A stretch of DNA of 24,762 bases, taken from IMG/VR virus record IMGVR_UViG_3300046535_002299, positions 1-24,762 of that record; one strand, 5' to 3'. Origin of the DNA: a virus. Below are positions 14,363-20,896 of the stretch, one piece after another. Within the stretch, counting starts at the first letter, position 1; every line of letters starts with the position of its first letter. The notes beneath the pieces are model-generated. The model did not search any database and was not told the origin of the DNA. It saw only the letters and a program-made list of their open reading frames with translations. Made by a program: the position numbers and the translations under genes.

Positions 14363-14757
14363 AAATTAGACAATTGATTCATAATAGATATGAAAGGCTT
14401 TAGGGTTTCTTCTGAAAAAATTTGATCAGGAGGAACATCAGACTGCCCTAGCCACATTCTTTGCTTACCTAAGAAAATGGCCATAGCAGCGCTCTTTTGA
14501 GCTAATTTGTATTGCGTTCTGCGTAAGGAGCTTTTTCCAGTTTCTGAGAATCTTTTATATATTGCCGTGTAAGAGTCTTGATACTCAAGCTCTACGCGTT
14601 TCTGCATAGTATCATGATGAACACCAAACCAACTGGCGATTTCAGATTGAGTGCATTGAATAGCACATAGCTTTTCAAATTCATCCCAATCAATCTTTTT
14701 GAATGGTCTTCCTTTGCTCTCCGGTTGAGGATTCCTTTTCTTCTTTTCTTCTTCCAT
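14305..14757 (-). CDS. Terminase small subunit
   Basis: This 150-residue protein recognises viral DNA for packaging and hands it to the large subunit. An N-terminal helix-turn-helix region (IQCTQSEIASWFGVHHDTMQ, about residues 33-52) has the turn typical of terS DNA-binding domains. The middle (KSAAMAIFLGKQRMWLGQSD) is a pattern seen repeatedly in this family, and the C-terminal part is acidic and polar. The start overlaps the preceding small gene by 68 bases. Large and small subunits are separated by roughly 2.5 kb of cargo. Confidence 0.82.
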   Translation of the reverse strand: MEEEKKKRNPQPESKGRPFKKIDWDEFEKLCAIQCTQSEIASWFGVHHDTMQKRVELEYQDSYTAIYKRFSETGKSSLRRTQYKLAQKSAAMAIFLGKQRMWLGQSDVPPDQIFSEETLKPFISIMNQLSNFQSARNIEDNNINNEQKSA

Positions 14758-14869
14758 GTTCTTTCCTCGTCAAATCATAGTATTGATTCTTTAGTGATTC
14801 GTAATATTTTAAAGCTGATTTAGGAACCGGTAGTTTGGGCTTTGGGCTATTGTGTTTTCCTTTAGGCAT
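14690..14869 (-). CDS. Small basic protein overlapping the terminase small-subunit start
   Basis: This 59-residue frame begins MPKGKHNSPKPKLPVPKSAL and ends with a Lys/Glu/Arg-rich hydrophilic tail. A GGTGAGAT sequence supports the ATG. It overlaps the first 68 bases of the terS gene in another frame, so the terS start depends on translation through this gene. No known motif is present. Confidence 0.6.
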   Translation of the reverse strand: MPKGKHNSPKPKLPVPKSALKYYESLKNQYYDLTRKEHGRRKEEKESSTGEQRKTIQKD

Positions 14870-14872
14870 ATC

Positions 14873-15064
14873 TCACCTTAAAACCATTATTGCTTTCAGT
14901 TTTATATCATCAGGTTCGCCATTAAATTCTTCAAGTAATTCTTTTAAAAAAGATTGAATGATAGGGTTGTCTTCGACGAGAGTTATTGGTTCATAGATCA
15001 AAAAGGGCTTACTGAGTTTTCTTCCTTCTCCATCTTTAAGAGTGATTGTTAATTCAATTGCCAT
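14873..15064 (-). CDS. Small hypothetical protein
   Basis: This 63-residue protein starts MAIELTITLKDGEGRKLSKP and continues with an acidic helix and a short beta strand, compatible with a small alpha/beta fold. It starts directly where the upstream gene stops (15065) and ends four bases before the next ATG. The function is unknown. Confidence 0.6.
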   Translation of the reverse strand: MAIELTITLKDGEGRKLSKPFLIYEPITLVEDNPIIQSFLKELLEEFNGEPDDIKLKAIMVLR

Positions 15065-15229
15065 TTACATATCTTCTTCAAGTTCAAATTGCTCTTCTGC
15101 CCAATCTTCTACAAAATTATAGAAGCCATCTAAATTCATAACGTCATCTTTTTTATAAAATTTCTTTGTCATACAATCTTCGTAAAAATTAATTAATATG
15201 TCTTTCAGTTTTTCTTCATTTAACCACAT
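15065..15229 (-). CDS. Small acidic hypothetical protein
   Basis: This 54-residue frame begins MWLNEEKLKDILINFYEDCM and ends EDWAEEQFELEEDM, an acidic helical protein. Its stop abuts the start of the next gene with no gap and its start overlaps the zinc-ribbon gene by 14 bases, as elsewhere in this operon. The function is unknown. Confidence 0.6.
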   Translation of the reverse strand: MWLNEEKLKDILINFYEDCMTKKFYKKDDVMNLDGFYNFVEDWAEEQFELEEDM

Positions 15230-15407
15230 ATTTTTTCCCATTTTGTTTTATTTTCGCTTCATTTTCAATTTTTTTCTTGGTATCAAATTTTATTTTTGAA
15301 TTTGATGGGCAATTGAAACATAAAGTAACACTAGGCGCGTATACATTTTTACAAACTGGACACTGCCATCCCCACTGACAATGGTTTTGAAATATTAAAT
15401 CCATCAT
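15216..15407 (-). CDS. Small zinc-ribbon protein
   Basis: This 63-residue protein has CPVCKNVYAPSVTLCFNC, two CxxC pairs spaced like a zinc ribbon, followed by a basic Lys-rich tail. Such proteins are common in phage early regions as small DNA- or RNA-polymerase-binding factors. The upstream gene ends within an ATGA overlap. The role is inferred from the motif only. Confidence 0.7.
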   Translation of the reverse strand: MMDLIFQNHCQWGWQCPVCKNVYAPSVTLCFNCPSNSKIKFDTKKKIENEAKIKQNGKKYVVK

Positions 15408-15511
15408 AAATGCCTATTCTTGGGTCTGATAATACTTCTTGTTTTACTTTTATGAAGTTTCGCATAAACCACTAAAGATACAAGCATTCCTAATGCAAGA
15501 AAAATGTCCAT
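15404..15511 (-). CDS. 35-residue single-pass membrane microprotein
   Basis: The frame reads MDIFLALGMLVSLVVYAKLH, then a basic tail KSKTRSIIRPKNRHL. The first 18 residues form one membrane helix, and the positive tail would face the cytosol. TAGGAGA lies five bases upstream of the ATG, and the stop forms an ATGA overlap with the zinc-ribbon gene. With its neighbour at 15520 it forms a tandem of membrane microproteins. Confidence 0.65.
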   Translation of the reverse strand: MDIFLALGMLVSLVVYAKLHKSKTRSIIRPKNRHL

Positions 15512-15519
15512 AATATCTC

Positions 15520-15600
15520 CTATATAACAATAAATATTTTATATATTATCGCTGCCATTATCAATCCTGAAACAATTGCCGACAAAACATATAAGAACAT
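15520..15600 (-). CDS. 26-residue membrane microprotein
   Basis: The frame reads MFLYVLSAIVSGLIMAAIIY plus six residues, almost entirely hydrophobic: one membrane helix and little else. AGAGGAGAG lies immediately upstream of the ATG, an excellent ribosome binding site. The strong initiation signal is the main evidence that so short a frame is real. The role is unknown; small holin-like or inhibitor peptides are possible. Confidence 0.55.
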   Translation of the reverse strand: MFLYVLSAIVSGLIMAAIIYKIFIVI

Positions 15601-15610
15601 AATCTCTCCT

Positions 15611-15955
15611 CTAGAATGGAATGGTTTCTTCTTTCACAAACTCCTTATAATCCACTGCCTCTGAAAAATTTATGCTACTCTTTTTACGAAATTCTTTTAC
15701 TTTATAGGCCAAGGATTCCAATAATTGTTTATTAAAGGCATCTATTTCAAATTCAACAAATTTTAGATAATCAGGTTTTTCGTTCTTTCCACTAGTCAAA
15801 AAAGTAGGAAGGTTAAACCATCTTCTGCCTCCGTTTTGAACATGACTGATTTTTCTAAAAATTAAGGCTGTTGGCTTAAGTATGGGAACTTTTATATCTA
15901 CATAACCAATGGTTTTATTTTTAAAAATTGTTTCGTAGTTTAAAATTTCAACCAT
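15611..15955 (-). CDS. Hypothetical 114-residue protein
   Basis: This soluble protein starts MVEILNYETIFKNKTIGYVD, has a middle (SHVQNGGRRWFNLPTFLTSG) with a Gly-Gly-Arg-Arg-Trp turn, and ends in a helical acidic part. The middle is faintly like small single-strand DNA-binding or SpoVG-type folds but not enough to name. The start has an AGGAAAAAC box and overlaps nothing. It is probably part of the replication operon. Confidence 0.6.
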   Translation of the reverse strand: MVEILNYETIFKNKTIGYVDIKVPILKPTALIFRKISHVQNGGRRWFNLPTFLTSGKNEKPDYLKFVEFEIDAFNKQLLESLAYKVKEFRKKSSINFSEAVDYKEFVKEETIPF

Positions 15956-15963
15956 TGTTTTTC

Positions 15964-16104
15964 CTATTTCTTTTTTTTCTTCCCTAAGGCTTTTTCTCCG
16001 ATTTTTACGATTTTGTCGCGTTTTTTATCTTCTTTTTCGAGCTCTTTTAATTCATGCTCGCTTTTCTTAACGCCTTTCTCAATTTTTCTGATCTTCTTGT
16101 CCAT
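15964..16104 (-). CDS. 46-residue lysine-rich coiled-coil protein
   Basis: The frame begins MDKKIRKIEKGVKKSEHELK and ends GKKKKK. It is nearly all Lys, Glu and Ile, in a heptad-like pattern. Its ATG shares bases with the stop of the preceding gene (TAATG). It could be a small nucleic-acid or protein-binding peptide; no family is recognised. Confidence 0.6.
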   Translation of the reverse strand: MDKKIRKIEKGVKKSEHELKELEKEDKKRDKIVKIGEKALGKKKKK

Positions 16105-16454
16105 TATTTTTTTCCTTTTTGAGGGATTTTAGCGCCCGCTTTTCTTGCCTCACTTAAGGCGATTGCTACGGCTTGTTTTTTATCTTCTACTTTCGGTCCT
16201 TTCTTTGACCCGCTATGTAAAGTCCCCTCTTTGAATTCTTCCATAACTTTTTTAATTTTCTTATTTTTTTTCATTTCTGTTTCCTGTTTTGGCGTGTAAA
16301 TTATTAGGGCTGAATAATCAATACCTTCATAAGAAGGTTGATGATGATACAAAATATCATGAACAGAGCCTTCAGTTTCTGATAAAAATTCGTTTATGTA
16401 ATATTCCATTATGTCTACGCAATCAGAACTAAATGTAGCTACTCTTATTTCCAT
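16104..16454 (-). CDS. Composite protein: Cse60-like half joined to a DUF6496-like half
   Basis: The first 57 residues (MEIRVATFSSDC, then YYINEFLSETEGSVHDILYH and YSALIIYTP) resemble the Cse60-type small domain. Residues 61-116 (MKKNKKIKKVMEEF, then HSGSKKGPKVEDKKQAVAIA) match the DUF6496 pattern. An AGGAAA box six bases before an in-frame ATG at codon 61 suggests the second half can also be made separately. Both halves are common in phage or bacterial small proteins of unknown function. Confidence 0.65.
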   Translation of the reverse strand: MEIRVATFSSDCVDIMEYYINEFLSETEGSVHDILYHHQPSYEGIDYSALIIYTPKQETEMKKNKKIKKVMEEFKEGTLHSGSKKGPKVEDKKQAVAIALSEARKAGAKIPQKGKK

Positions 16455-16463
16455 TTTGTTTCC

Positions 16464-16595
16464 TTATCTTATTAAATAAATCATACAAAAAAATACTCCA
16501 ATAAATGAAATTAATGCCATTATCAAATCTCTTTTAAGTGTATTTTTGACTACGCAGCCGGCATAAATTAACGGTGGTTTTTTCAATTTTTTCAT
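16464..16595 (-). CDS. 43-residue single-pass membrane protein
   Basis: The frame begins MKKLKKPPLIYAGCVVKNTL and ends with a hydrophobic helix (IMALISFIGVFFCMIYLI) and a terminal Arg. A basic N-terminus and C-terminal helix suggest the N-terminus stays in the cytosol. The ribosome binding site is weak. It is followed ten bases later by the Cse60/DUF6496 gene. Confidence 0.5.
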   Translation of the reverse strand: MKKLKKPPLIYAGCVVKNTLKRDLIMALISFIGVFFCMIYLIR

Positions 16596-16639
16596 ACTTA
16601 TAACTTTTCTTTTTACAATGCAATTTTTATCTTTTTCTA

Positions 16640-17035
16640 TCAAAAACTATTTTTTAAAAACCAATCTTTCCCAAATAAAAAAAGTTTTTCATCTGGATAA
16701 TATTTCTGGAATCTCTTTATTTTTGTTTTGCTCTTACTATCAAGATATCCTTTCACTTCAATCCAGTAATGTGTACCATCTAGCTCAGTCACTTTAAAAT
16801 CAGGTTTATAGCTCCTTACGCCTCGCTTTATAGCTTCAAACCAAAAGGTTTTTGGCTCATATTCCCAATTTCTTATTTTAAGCCCATCCAATAACATTTG
16901 AAGGTTTGTCGCTACCTTTACTTCCATGTTCGATCGAAAGTAGATTCTACGGCCTCCTATGGCCTTCCATGAGGCTTTGGCAACGAATGTTCTGGCTCTT
17001 TTGGTTGGCTTTGCTGAAAGTCTGATGGCAATCAT
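16640..17035 (-). CDS. PD-(D/E)XK-type endonuclease, DUF1064-like
   Basis: This 131-residue protein carries the nuclease core: FRSNMEVKVATNLQ (33-46) holding an acidic residue, SYKPDFKV (75-82) with the PD, and HYWIEVKGYLDSKSK (89-103) with the EVK pair, followed by a basic helix. This order is that of the DUF1064 phage nuclease family, which processes DNA in recombination or resolves branches. Its ATG lies in an ATGA overlap with the initiator stop, so the two are co-translated. The substrate is inferred from family and context. Confidence 0.8.
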   Translation of the reverse strand: MIAIRLSAKPTKRARTFVAKASWKAIGGRRIYFRSNMEVKVATNLQMLLDGLKIRNWEYEPKTFWFEAIKRGVRSYKPDFKVTELDGTHYWIEVKGYLDSKSKTKIKRFQKYYPDEKLFLFGKDWFLKNSF

Positions 17036-17913
17036 AAGCTGAGTTTCCTTTTTTTCAGCTCTATTGTAACTTTTTCTTTGAAATCCTTTTCATCTATCCT
17101 AAAATGTTTGCATGTCATTCCATTTGAAAATTCTATATATTCATTTCCATATGTTATTCCCTCTATTGACCCCAATTTTATAAATATTTTTTTAATAAAT
17201 TCTAAATTCTCAGAAAGTGATGTACTCGGTTTCTTTGTTTTTTCAGAAGCGACTTTTATCACCCATCGCAAAATAGAGCGGTAATCGTTCTTCTTCCATT
17301 TTGATCTTGGAGTATCCTTTTTCCAATCGCTTAAAATTGAATAAAATTCAGCAACCTTTTCAGCCCCGTATGTCTTTACGAGCTTTTCATGCTCTTCATT
17401 GGAAGTATGTACATGTTCCATTCGTTCTACATTTACAGAAGAAAGAGGACGCGGAGGAGGTGCAGCCTCCTTTATCTCTTTTTGTATAGTGGGTTTTGTT
17501 AATAGTGGGTTTTGTGTGTCGCATGATGCGACACGGGGGGTGTCGCATAATGCGACTACCCCCTGTCTACTGATGCGACTCCCCCCCCCATTTTTTGCCA
17601 CCCCCTTATCTATGTAATCGACGTTAATTTCATATTCATTCGGAAGATCGCCGTAGTCTCCTTTTGTCTTAAATTTTAATACGAGGCCCATGTTAACTAG
17701 ATCTTCTGTGGATCTGACTACAGAAGATTTATTGAGTCCGGTCAGTTCAGTTAGCTGTCTTAAAGAAATGCGGTCTTTCTTTTTATTCCAACCATAGGTC
17801 TTACGGGCTATTGCCATAAGCAGTTTGAATTCGGCCGGCGTTAGCTTGGCCATCCAATGGTCAAAAAATATATTCGGAATCGAAGCTGTGTTCGGTATAT
17901 ATGCATTATTCAT
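17032..17913 (-). CDS. Replication initiator, phage O-like N-terminal wHTH
   Basis: From the ATG at 17911-17913 (preceded by AAGGAG at ideal spacing) the protein has 293 residues; an ATG at 17937 exists but lacks a ribosome binding site. The N-terminal part has a winged helix-turn-helix (MAKLTPAEFKLLMAIARKTY, then LRQLTELTGLNKSSVVRSTE) like lambda O-type origin-binding proteins. The middle is low-complexity (GVAKNGGGSRIS) and is encoded by the iteron array. The C-terminal part (EYNILS-like helices around residues 200-290) would bind replication partners. It heads the minus operon containing the nuclease. No helicase-loader gene follows. Confidence 0.78.
   Translation of the reverse strand: MNNAYIPNTASIPNIFFDHWMAKLTPAEFKLLMAIARKTYGWNKKKDRISLRQLTELTGLNKSSVVRSTEDLVNMGLVLKFKTKGDYGDLPNEYEINVDYIDKGVAKNGGGSRISRQGVVALCDTPRVASCDTQNPLLTKPTIQKEIKEAAPPPRPLSSVNVERMEHVHTSNEEHEKLVKTYGAEKVAEFYSILSDWKKDTPRSKWKKNDYRSILRWVIKVASEKTKKPSTSLSENLEFIKKIFIKLGSIEGITYGNEYIEFSNGMTCKHFRIDEKDFKEKVTIELKKRKLSL
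17486..17590. repeat. Iteron array, candidate replication origin
   Basis: Three related sites with a period of 23-24 bases lie inside the initiator gene: GTGTCGCAT-G-ATGCGACAC (17516-17534, perfect 9-bp arms), GTCGCAT-A-ATGCGAC (17542-17556, perfect 7-bp arms), and a diverged GTCTACTGATGCGAC (17565-17579). They are flanked by two copies of ATAGTGGGTTTTGT (17486-17499, 17502-17515) and runs of G and C. An origin inside the initiator gene is the lambda O arrangement. Confidence 0.75.
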
Positions 17914-17948
17914 TAAATTCTCCTTAATCGATGTCATTTGAATTGTGT

Positions 17949-18126
17949 AGACTTTATCTATCTGACCATTCGACCGAGAAGAGGAGAGGTTTTTTTGAAG
18001 ATTTTTTCGAACCTTCTTGCCTTTAAAAGCACTTGATTTTACAATGTGCTTGTTTTTCTCCTTTATCTTCGCTTTTGACTGCAGAGAGATAAAGTCTGAT
18101 GCCCGCTCCGGCGGGCTTCTTTTTTT
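17949..18126 (+). ncRNA. Candidate antisense regulatory RNA, oop-like position
   Basis: Plus-strand AGACTTTATCT (17949-17959) is perfectly complementary to AGATAAAGTCT (18087-18097), closing a domain of about 150 bases. Inside, AAGCACTTG and CAATGTGCTT (18027-18051) form a bulged hairpin and GGTT/AACC pair near 17987-18014. The closing helix is followed immediately by a GC-rich terminator. There is no convincing ORF. It lies between a Cro/CI-like gene and the initiator gene, transcribed against both, the place of lambda oop RNA. A clear plus-strand promoter was not found. Confidence 0.55.
18101..18126 (+). terminator. Rho-independent terminator on the plus strand
   Basis: GCCCGC-TCCG-GCGGGC (18101-18116) is a perfect 6-bp GC stem with a tetraloop, followed by TTCTTTTTTT on the plus strand. 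No plus-strand gene lies upstream, so it implies a plus-strand transcript, the candidate RNA above. Confidence 0.8.
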
Positions 18127-18185
18127 ACCTACATAAAGTATCCAATTTTGAATTTTTTACAAGTTTTTTTAAAACGTTTGAAATT

Positions 18186-18398
18186 TTAAAAAAAAGAATT
18201 GTTTATTTTTTTTTCTTTTAATAAATCTTCTCTAGTGACTAATCCTTCGGTCGCTACTTCTATAAATCTTATCATCTTATTTCCTGGCCTTCTAGTACCA
18301 TTGATGACTTCGCCTATAGAAGTACGATGATACCCTATCCTGTTTGCAAATTCCTTAATACTTAATCTGTTCTGATGTAAATATTCTTCCAAGTCCAT
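18186..18398 (-). CDS. Cro/CI-like helix-turn-helix regulator
   Basis: This 70-residue protein has a classic HTH in LSIKEFANRIGYHRTSIGEV (about residues 12-31), followed by GTRRPGNKMIRFIEVATEG, the recognition helix and stabilising part seen in small phage repressors. There is no cleavable C-terminal domain, so it is Cro-sized. An AAGGAG box precedes the ATG. Its promoter shares a palindromic operator with the divergent plus-strand operon. It likely sets the direction of transcription between the two operons. Confidence 0.85.
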   Translation of the reverse strand: MDLEEYLHQNRLSIKEFANRIGYHRTSIGEVINGTRRPGNKMIRFIEVATEGLVTREDLLKEKKINNSFF

Positions 18399-18422
18399 TT
18401 CGCTAGTCTCCTTTTGCCAAAT

Positions 18423-18495
18423 ACTCTACTAAAAGTCCATTTTAAGTTCAATTGGACATTTTCTGCTTGTTTCAAATGCGTCATTGTGTTATATT
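18423..18495. promoter_or_regulatory. Divergent promoters with shared palindromic operator
   Basis: Minus-strand promoter: TTGAAC (18446-18451), 17 bases, TAGAGT (18423-18428), leading to the HTH gene. Plus-strand promoter: TTGTTT (18467-18472), 17 bases, TATATT (18490-18495), leading to the recombination operon. A 23-base imperfect palindrome with arms GTCCA and TGGAC (18435-18457) covers the minus -35 box and lies beside the plus -35, an operator candidate for the HTH protein. Confidence 0.55.
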
Positions 18496-18523
18496 TGAAC
18501 GAAATGCAACAAAAGGTGCAAAA

Positions 18524-18748
18524 ATGAAAGATATGAAGAAGCAAATAGAAAGAGTACATGCGTTCTACAAATGGATTGGTAAGGATATAGAAAGCGTAAA
18601 TAACGATGAAAAAGTATTCAAATACCAAGGGAAACATTACGTAGTTATTTCCGATGAAGAGTTAATGGAGAAAGGAAAAGAATTTTTCTATCAACTTTAT
18701 GGAGATGCTTCTAGAGAAGGAAATTTTTATATATATACTGTATTATAA
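18524..18748 (+). CDS. Small hypothetical protein, first gene of the recombination operon
   Basis: Translation most likely begins at ATG 18524 after AAAAGGTG, giving 74 residues; the longer open frame from 18452 has no ribosome binding site and overlaps the promoter. The product starts MKDMKKQIERVHAFYKWIGK and is a compact acidic alpha/beta protein (YQGKHYVVISDEELMEKGKE). No family is recognised. Confidence 0.65.
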   Translation: MKDMKKQIERVHAFYKWIGKDIESVNNDEKVFKYQGKHYVVISDEELMEKGKEFFYQLYGDASREGNFYIYTVL

Positions 18749-18779
18749 AAAATAAATTGATAAAATAAAGGGGGGAAAA

Positions 18780-19109
18780 ATGTATATGCATCCTGATGAG
18801 TTTTATGAAATTGAATGTTGTGAATGCAAAGAAAAAGAGAAAGTTCTAGACGATGTAAAGTATTGGTTTAAAGCAGTGATAGATACACTTTATCATGATG
18901 ATGATTCTCTTGAAGAACTTGAAAGATATCTCGAAGAATTAGCTTTTTGTATAGGAATGAATGTTCCTGGAGGAGATCTACAGATTATACGGAAAAATCG
19001 TACGCTTCAATCTGTTCACACTTCTGAAATATTGCAAGCATGGAAAAATGTAAATAATAATTATCTTAAATCTTTTATACATAAAGGAGAAAAACATGCA
19101 TCAATCTGA
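18780..19109 (+). CDS. Hypothetical acidic protein
   Basis: This 109-residue protein starts MYMHPDEFYEIECCECKEKE, with three clustered cysteines, then long acidic helices (LYHDDDSLEELERYLEELAF) and a basic end. AAGGGGGG precedes the ATG, very strong. Its end overlaps the start of the ERF gene by 14 bases, so it is co-translated with it. The function is unknown; the place suggests a recombination or anti-host role. Confidence 0.65.
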   Translation: MYMHPDEFYEIECCECKEKEKVLDDVKYWFKAVIDTLYHDDDSLEELERYLEELAFCIGMNVPGGDLQIIRKNRTLQSVHTSEILQAWKNVNNNYLKSFIHKGEKHASI

Positions 19110-19728
19110 TCAAATAAATGAATTGGTAACAGCTTTAGCAAAAGCTCAAGGAGAGATTTCTCCTGCCATTAAGGATAGCACAAATCCTTTTTTTAAAAGT
19201 CGTTATGCAGATTTAAAAAATATCTGGGATGCATGCAAATCTGCTCTTACAAAAAATGGATTAGCAGTTTTGCAAACTACTGATTACATTGATAATCAAA
19301 TATTTTTGATCACCACATTGGCTCATGGAAGTGGTCAGTGGATGAAATCTATTATGCCTATTAATCCTACAAAAAATGATTCACAGGGCATAGGATCAGC
19401 CATCACTTATATGAGACGTTATAGTTTGGCAGCAATTGTTGGCGTTACTACAGATGAAGATGATGATGGAAATATGGCAGTTTGCGCTAACAATAATCAT
19501 GCCAAAGCACAGTCTTCTACCTTTATTACTAAAAGACAGGCAGATGAACTTGATTATATGTTGCAAGGATGTGATGAAATTTATCAAACGCAGTTTTGGG
19601 GATTCTTAAAAAAAGAAGCACCAGAAGTACAAACTTTTTCTCAACTTCCACTTCAAATGTATTCTCGCATCAAAGGGGCGCTTGAAAAAAAGTTTAATGA
19701 ATCTAGCAAAGAATTAGTAAATGCATAG
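19096..19728 (+). CDS. erf: ERF-family single-strand annealing protein
   Basis: This 210-residue protein anneals complementary single strands during phage recombination. The family signature is clear: SPAIKDSTNPFFKSRYADLK (about residues 22-41), then a middle beta core, and GIGSAITYMRRYSLAAIVGV (about 98-117) with the conserved Tyr-Met-Arg-Arg-Tyr. The C-terminal part is variable. AAAGGAG precedes the ATG. The following exonuclease provides single strands, so the two form a Red/RecET-like pair with an ERF annealer. Confidence 0.93.
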   Translation: MHQSDQINELVTALAKAQGEISPAIKDSTNPFFKSRYADLKNIWDACKSALTKNGLAVLQTTDYIDNQIFLITTLAHGSGQWMKSIMPINPTKNDSQGIGSAITYMRRYSLAAIVGVTTDEDDDGNMAVCANNNHAKAQSSTFITKRQADELDYMLQGCDEIYQTQFWGFLKKEAPEVQTFSQLPLQMYSRIKGALEKKFNESSKELVNA

Positions 19729-19736
19729 GAGGAAAT

Positions 19737-20588
19737 ATGCCCGAATTAGCACAAAATACTGAAGAATGGCTAAAAATGAGAAAAGATAAAATAGGCTCAT
19801 CTGATGCTCCTATTATCATGGGAATTTCTCCTTGGAGAACGCCTTATCAATTATGGCAAGAAAAGCTGAGTTTAACTGAATCTCAAATTCAAAATAAAGC
19901 AATGTCTCGAGGTCATCAATTAGAGCCAAAAGCTCTCTCATTGGTTGAGCAATTAACAGGGCTTTTGCTTTCTCCAATGATAAAATTTCATACTCAACAT
20001 TCGTGGATGATGGCTTCTCTAGATGCCATTGATGTTGAACAAAAGCATATTGTAGAGATAAAATCTCCTGGTCAAAAAGACCATCAGATAGCCGTATCAG
20101 GACAGGTACCAGAAAAATATTTTCCTCAATTGCAGCATCAGATTGAAGTTTGTGGGGTTGAATTTGCGTTCTATTTTTCTTTTGATGGAGAAGATGGAAT
20201 TCTTTTGAAAGTTTATCGTGATGATAAGTATATAAAAAATTTGATTTCCAAAGAAGAACAGTTTTATGAATACATGCAGGAACTGGTATCTCCTCCTCTT
20301 ACTCAAAAAGATTATCAAGAAATTAATTCTTCACATTGGAATAGCGTGACTGATGAATGGAAATCTATTTCTTCTCAAATTTCACGATTGGAAGAGAGAG
20401 AAAAAACTCTCAGGGAGACTATCATATCTATGTGCCAAGACAAGAATTCAAAAGGAAATGGGATTAATGTATCTAAATCACTAAGAAGAGGACTGGTAGA
20501 TTATAAGAAAATACCAGAAATTTCTCATGTTAATTTAGATTTTTATCGCAAAGAGCCAATCATTTGTTGGAAAATAATCAAAAATTAG
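19737..20588 (+). CDS. YqaJ-type alkaline exonuclease
   Basis: This 283-residue exonuclease of the lambda-exo/YqaJ family resects DNA ends. GSSDAPIIMGISPWRTPYQL (residues 18-37) is the family opening, GHQLEPKALS holds an acidic residue, and MASLDAI followed by HIVEIKSPGQKDH carries the metal-binding Asp and Glu-x-Lys. A basic coiled segment follows near residue 215. AGGAGG overlaps the spacer to the ERF gene, only eight bases. It partners with the ERF protein in strand-annealing recombination. Confidence 0.92.
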   Translation: MPELAQNTEEWLKMRKDKIGSSDAPIIMGISPWRTPYQLWQEKLSLTESQIQNKAMSRGHQLEPKALSLVEQLTGLLLSPMIKFHTQHSWMMASLDAIDVEQKHIVEIKSPGQKDHQIAVSGQVPEKYFPQLQHQIEVCGVEFAFYFSFDGEDGILLKVYRDDKYIKNLISKEEQFYEYMQELVSPPLTQKDYQEINSSHWNSVTDEWKSISSQISRLEEREKTLRETIISMCQDKNSKGNGINVSKSLRRGLVDYKKIPEISHVNLDFYRKEPIICWKIIKN

Positions 20589-20645
20589 TATCCTACATTT
20601 TTATATATCTGGATGTAAATTTTCATAAATATAAGATGAGGAAAC

Positions 20646-20885
20646 ATGATCATAAAATGCCTATTGCCATTTTTTTTGGCTGCAAATCTATTCGGATGTC
20701 CAAACTGTATGTTAAATACAATGCAGGAAATAATAAATCAAATAAGTTATACTATAAATGATTTTCCATTATCTGTTCCAAGTAAAGAAAATTTAGAGTA
20801 TTATTACAGAGGGATTTATGATGCTTACAATCATTCATTAACCATTATTGAACAATATAATATTGATCATGATAGTACAGATTGA
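20646..20885 (+). CDS. Small predicted lipoprotein
   Basis: This 79-residue protein starts MIIKCLLPFFLAANLFGCPN, with a hydrophobic signal and LFGC, a lipobox-like site giving a lipid-linked Cys. The mature part is helical and acidic. A GAGGAAAC box precedes the ATG. Secreted small lipoproteins made by phages are often used to block superinfection; this is inferred. It closes the plus-strand operon, 11 bases from the convergent tail-fibre gene. Confidence 0.6.
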   Translation: MIIKCLLPFFLAANLFGCPNCMLNTMQEIINQISYTINDFPLSVPSKENLEYYYRGIYDAYNHSLTIIEQYNIDHDSTD

Positions 20886-20896
20886 AAAACATCTTT

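Noticed and set aside
17581-17589. Poly-C run of nine as a phase-variation tract
   Set aside because: It is possible in principle, but it encodes three glycines in frame in a low-complexity linker next to the iterons, and a single read of the sequence cannot show length variation.
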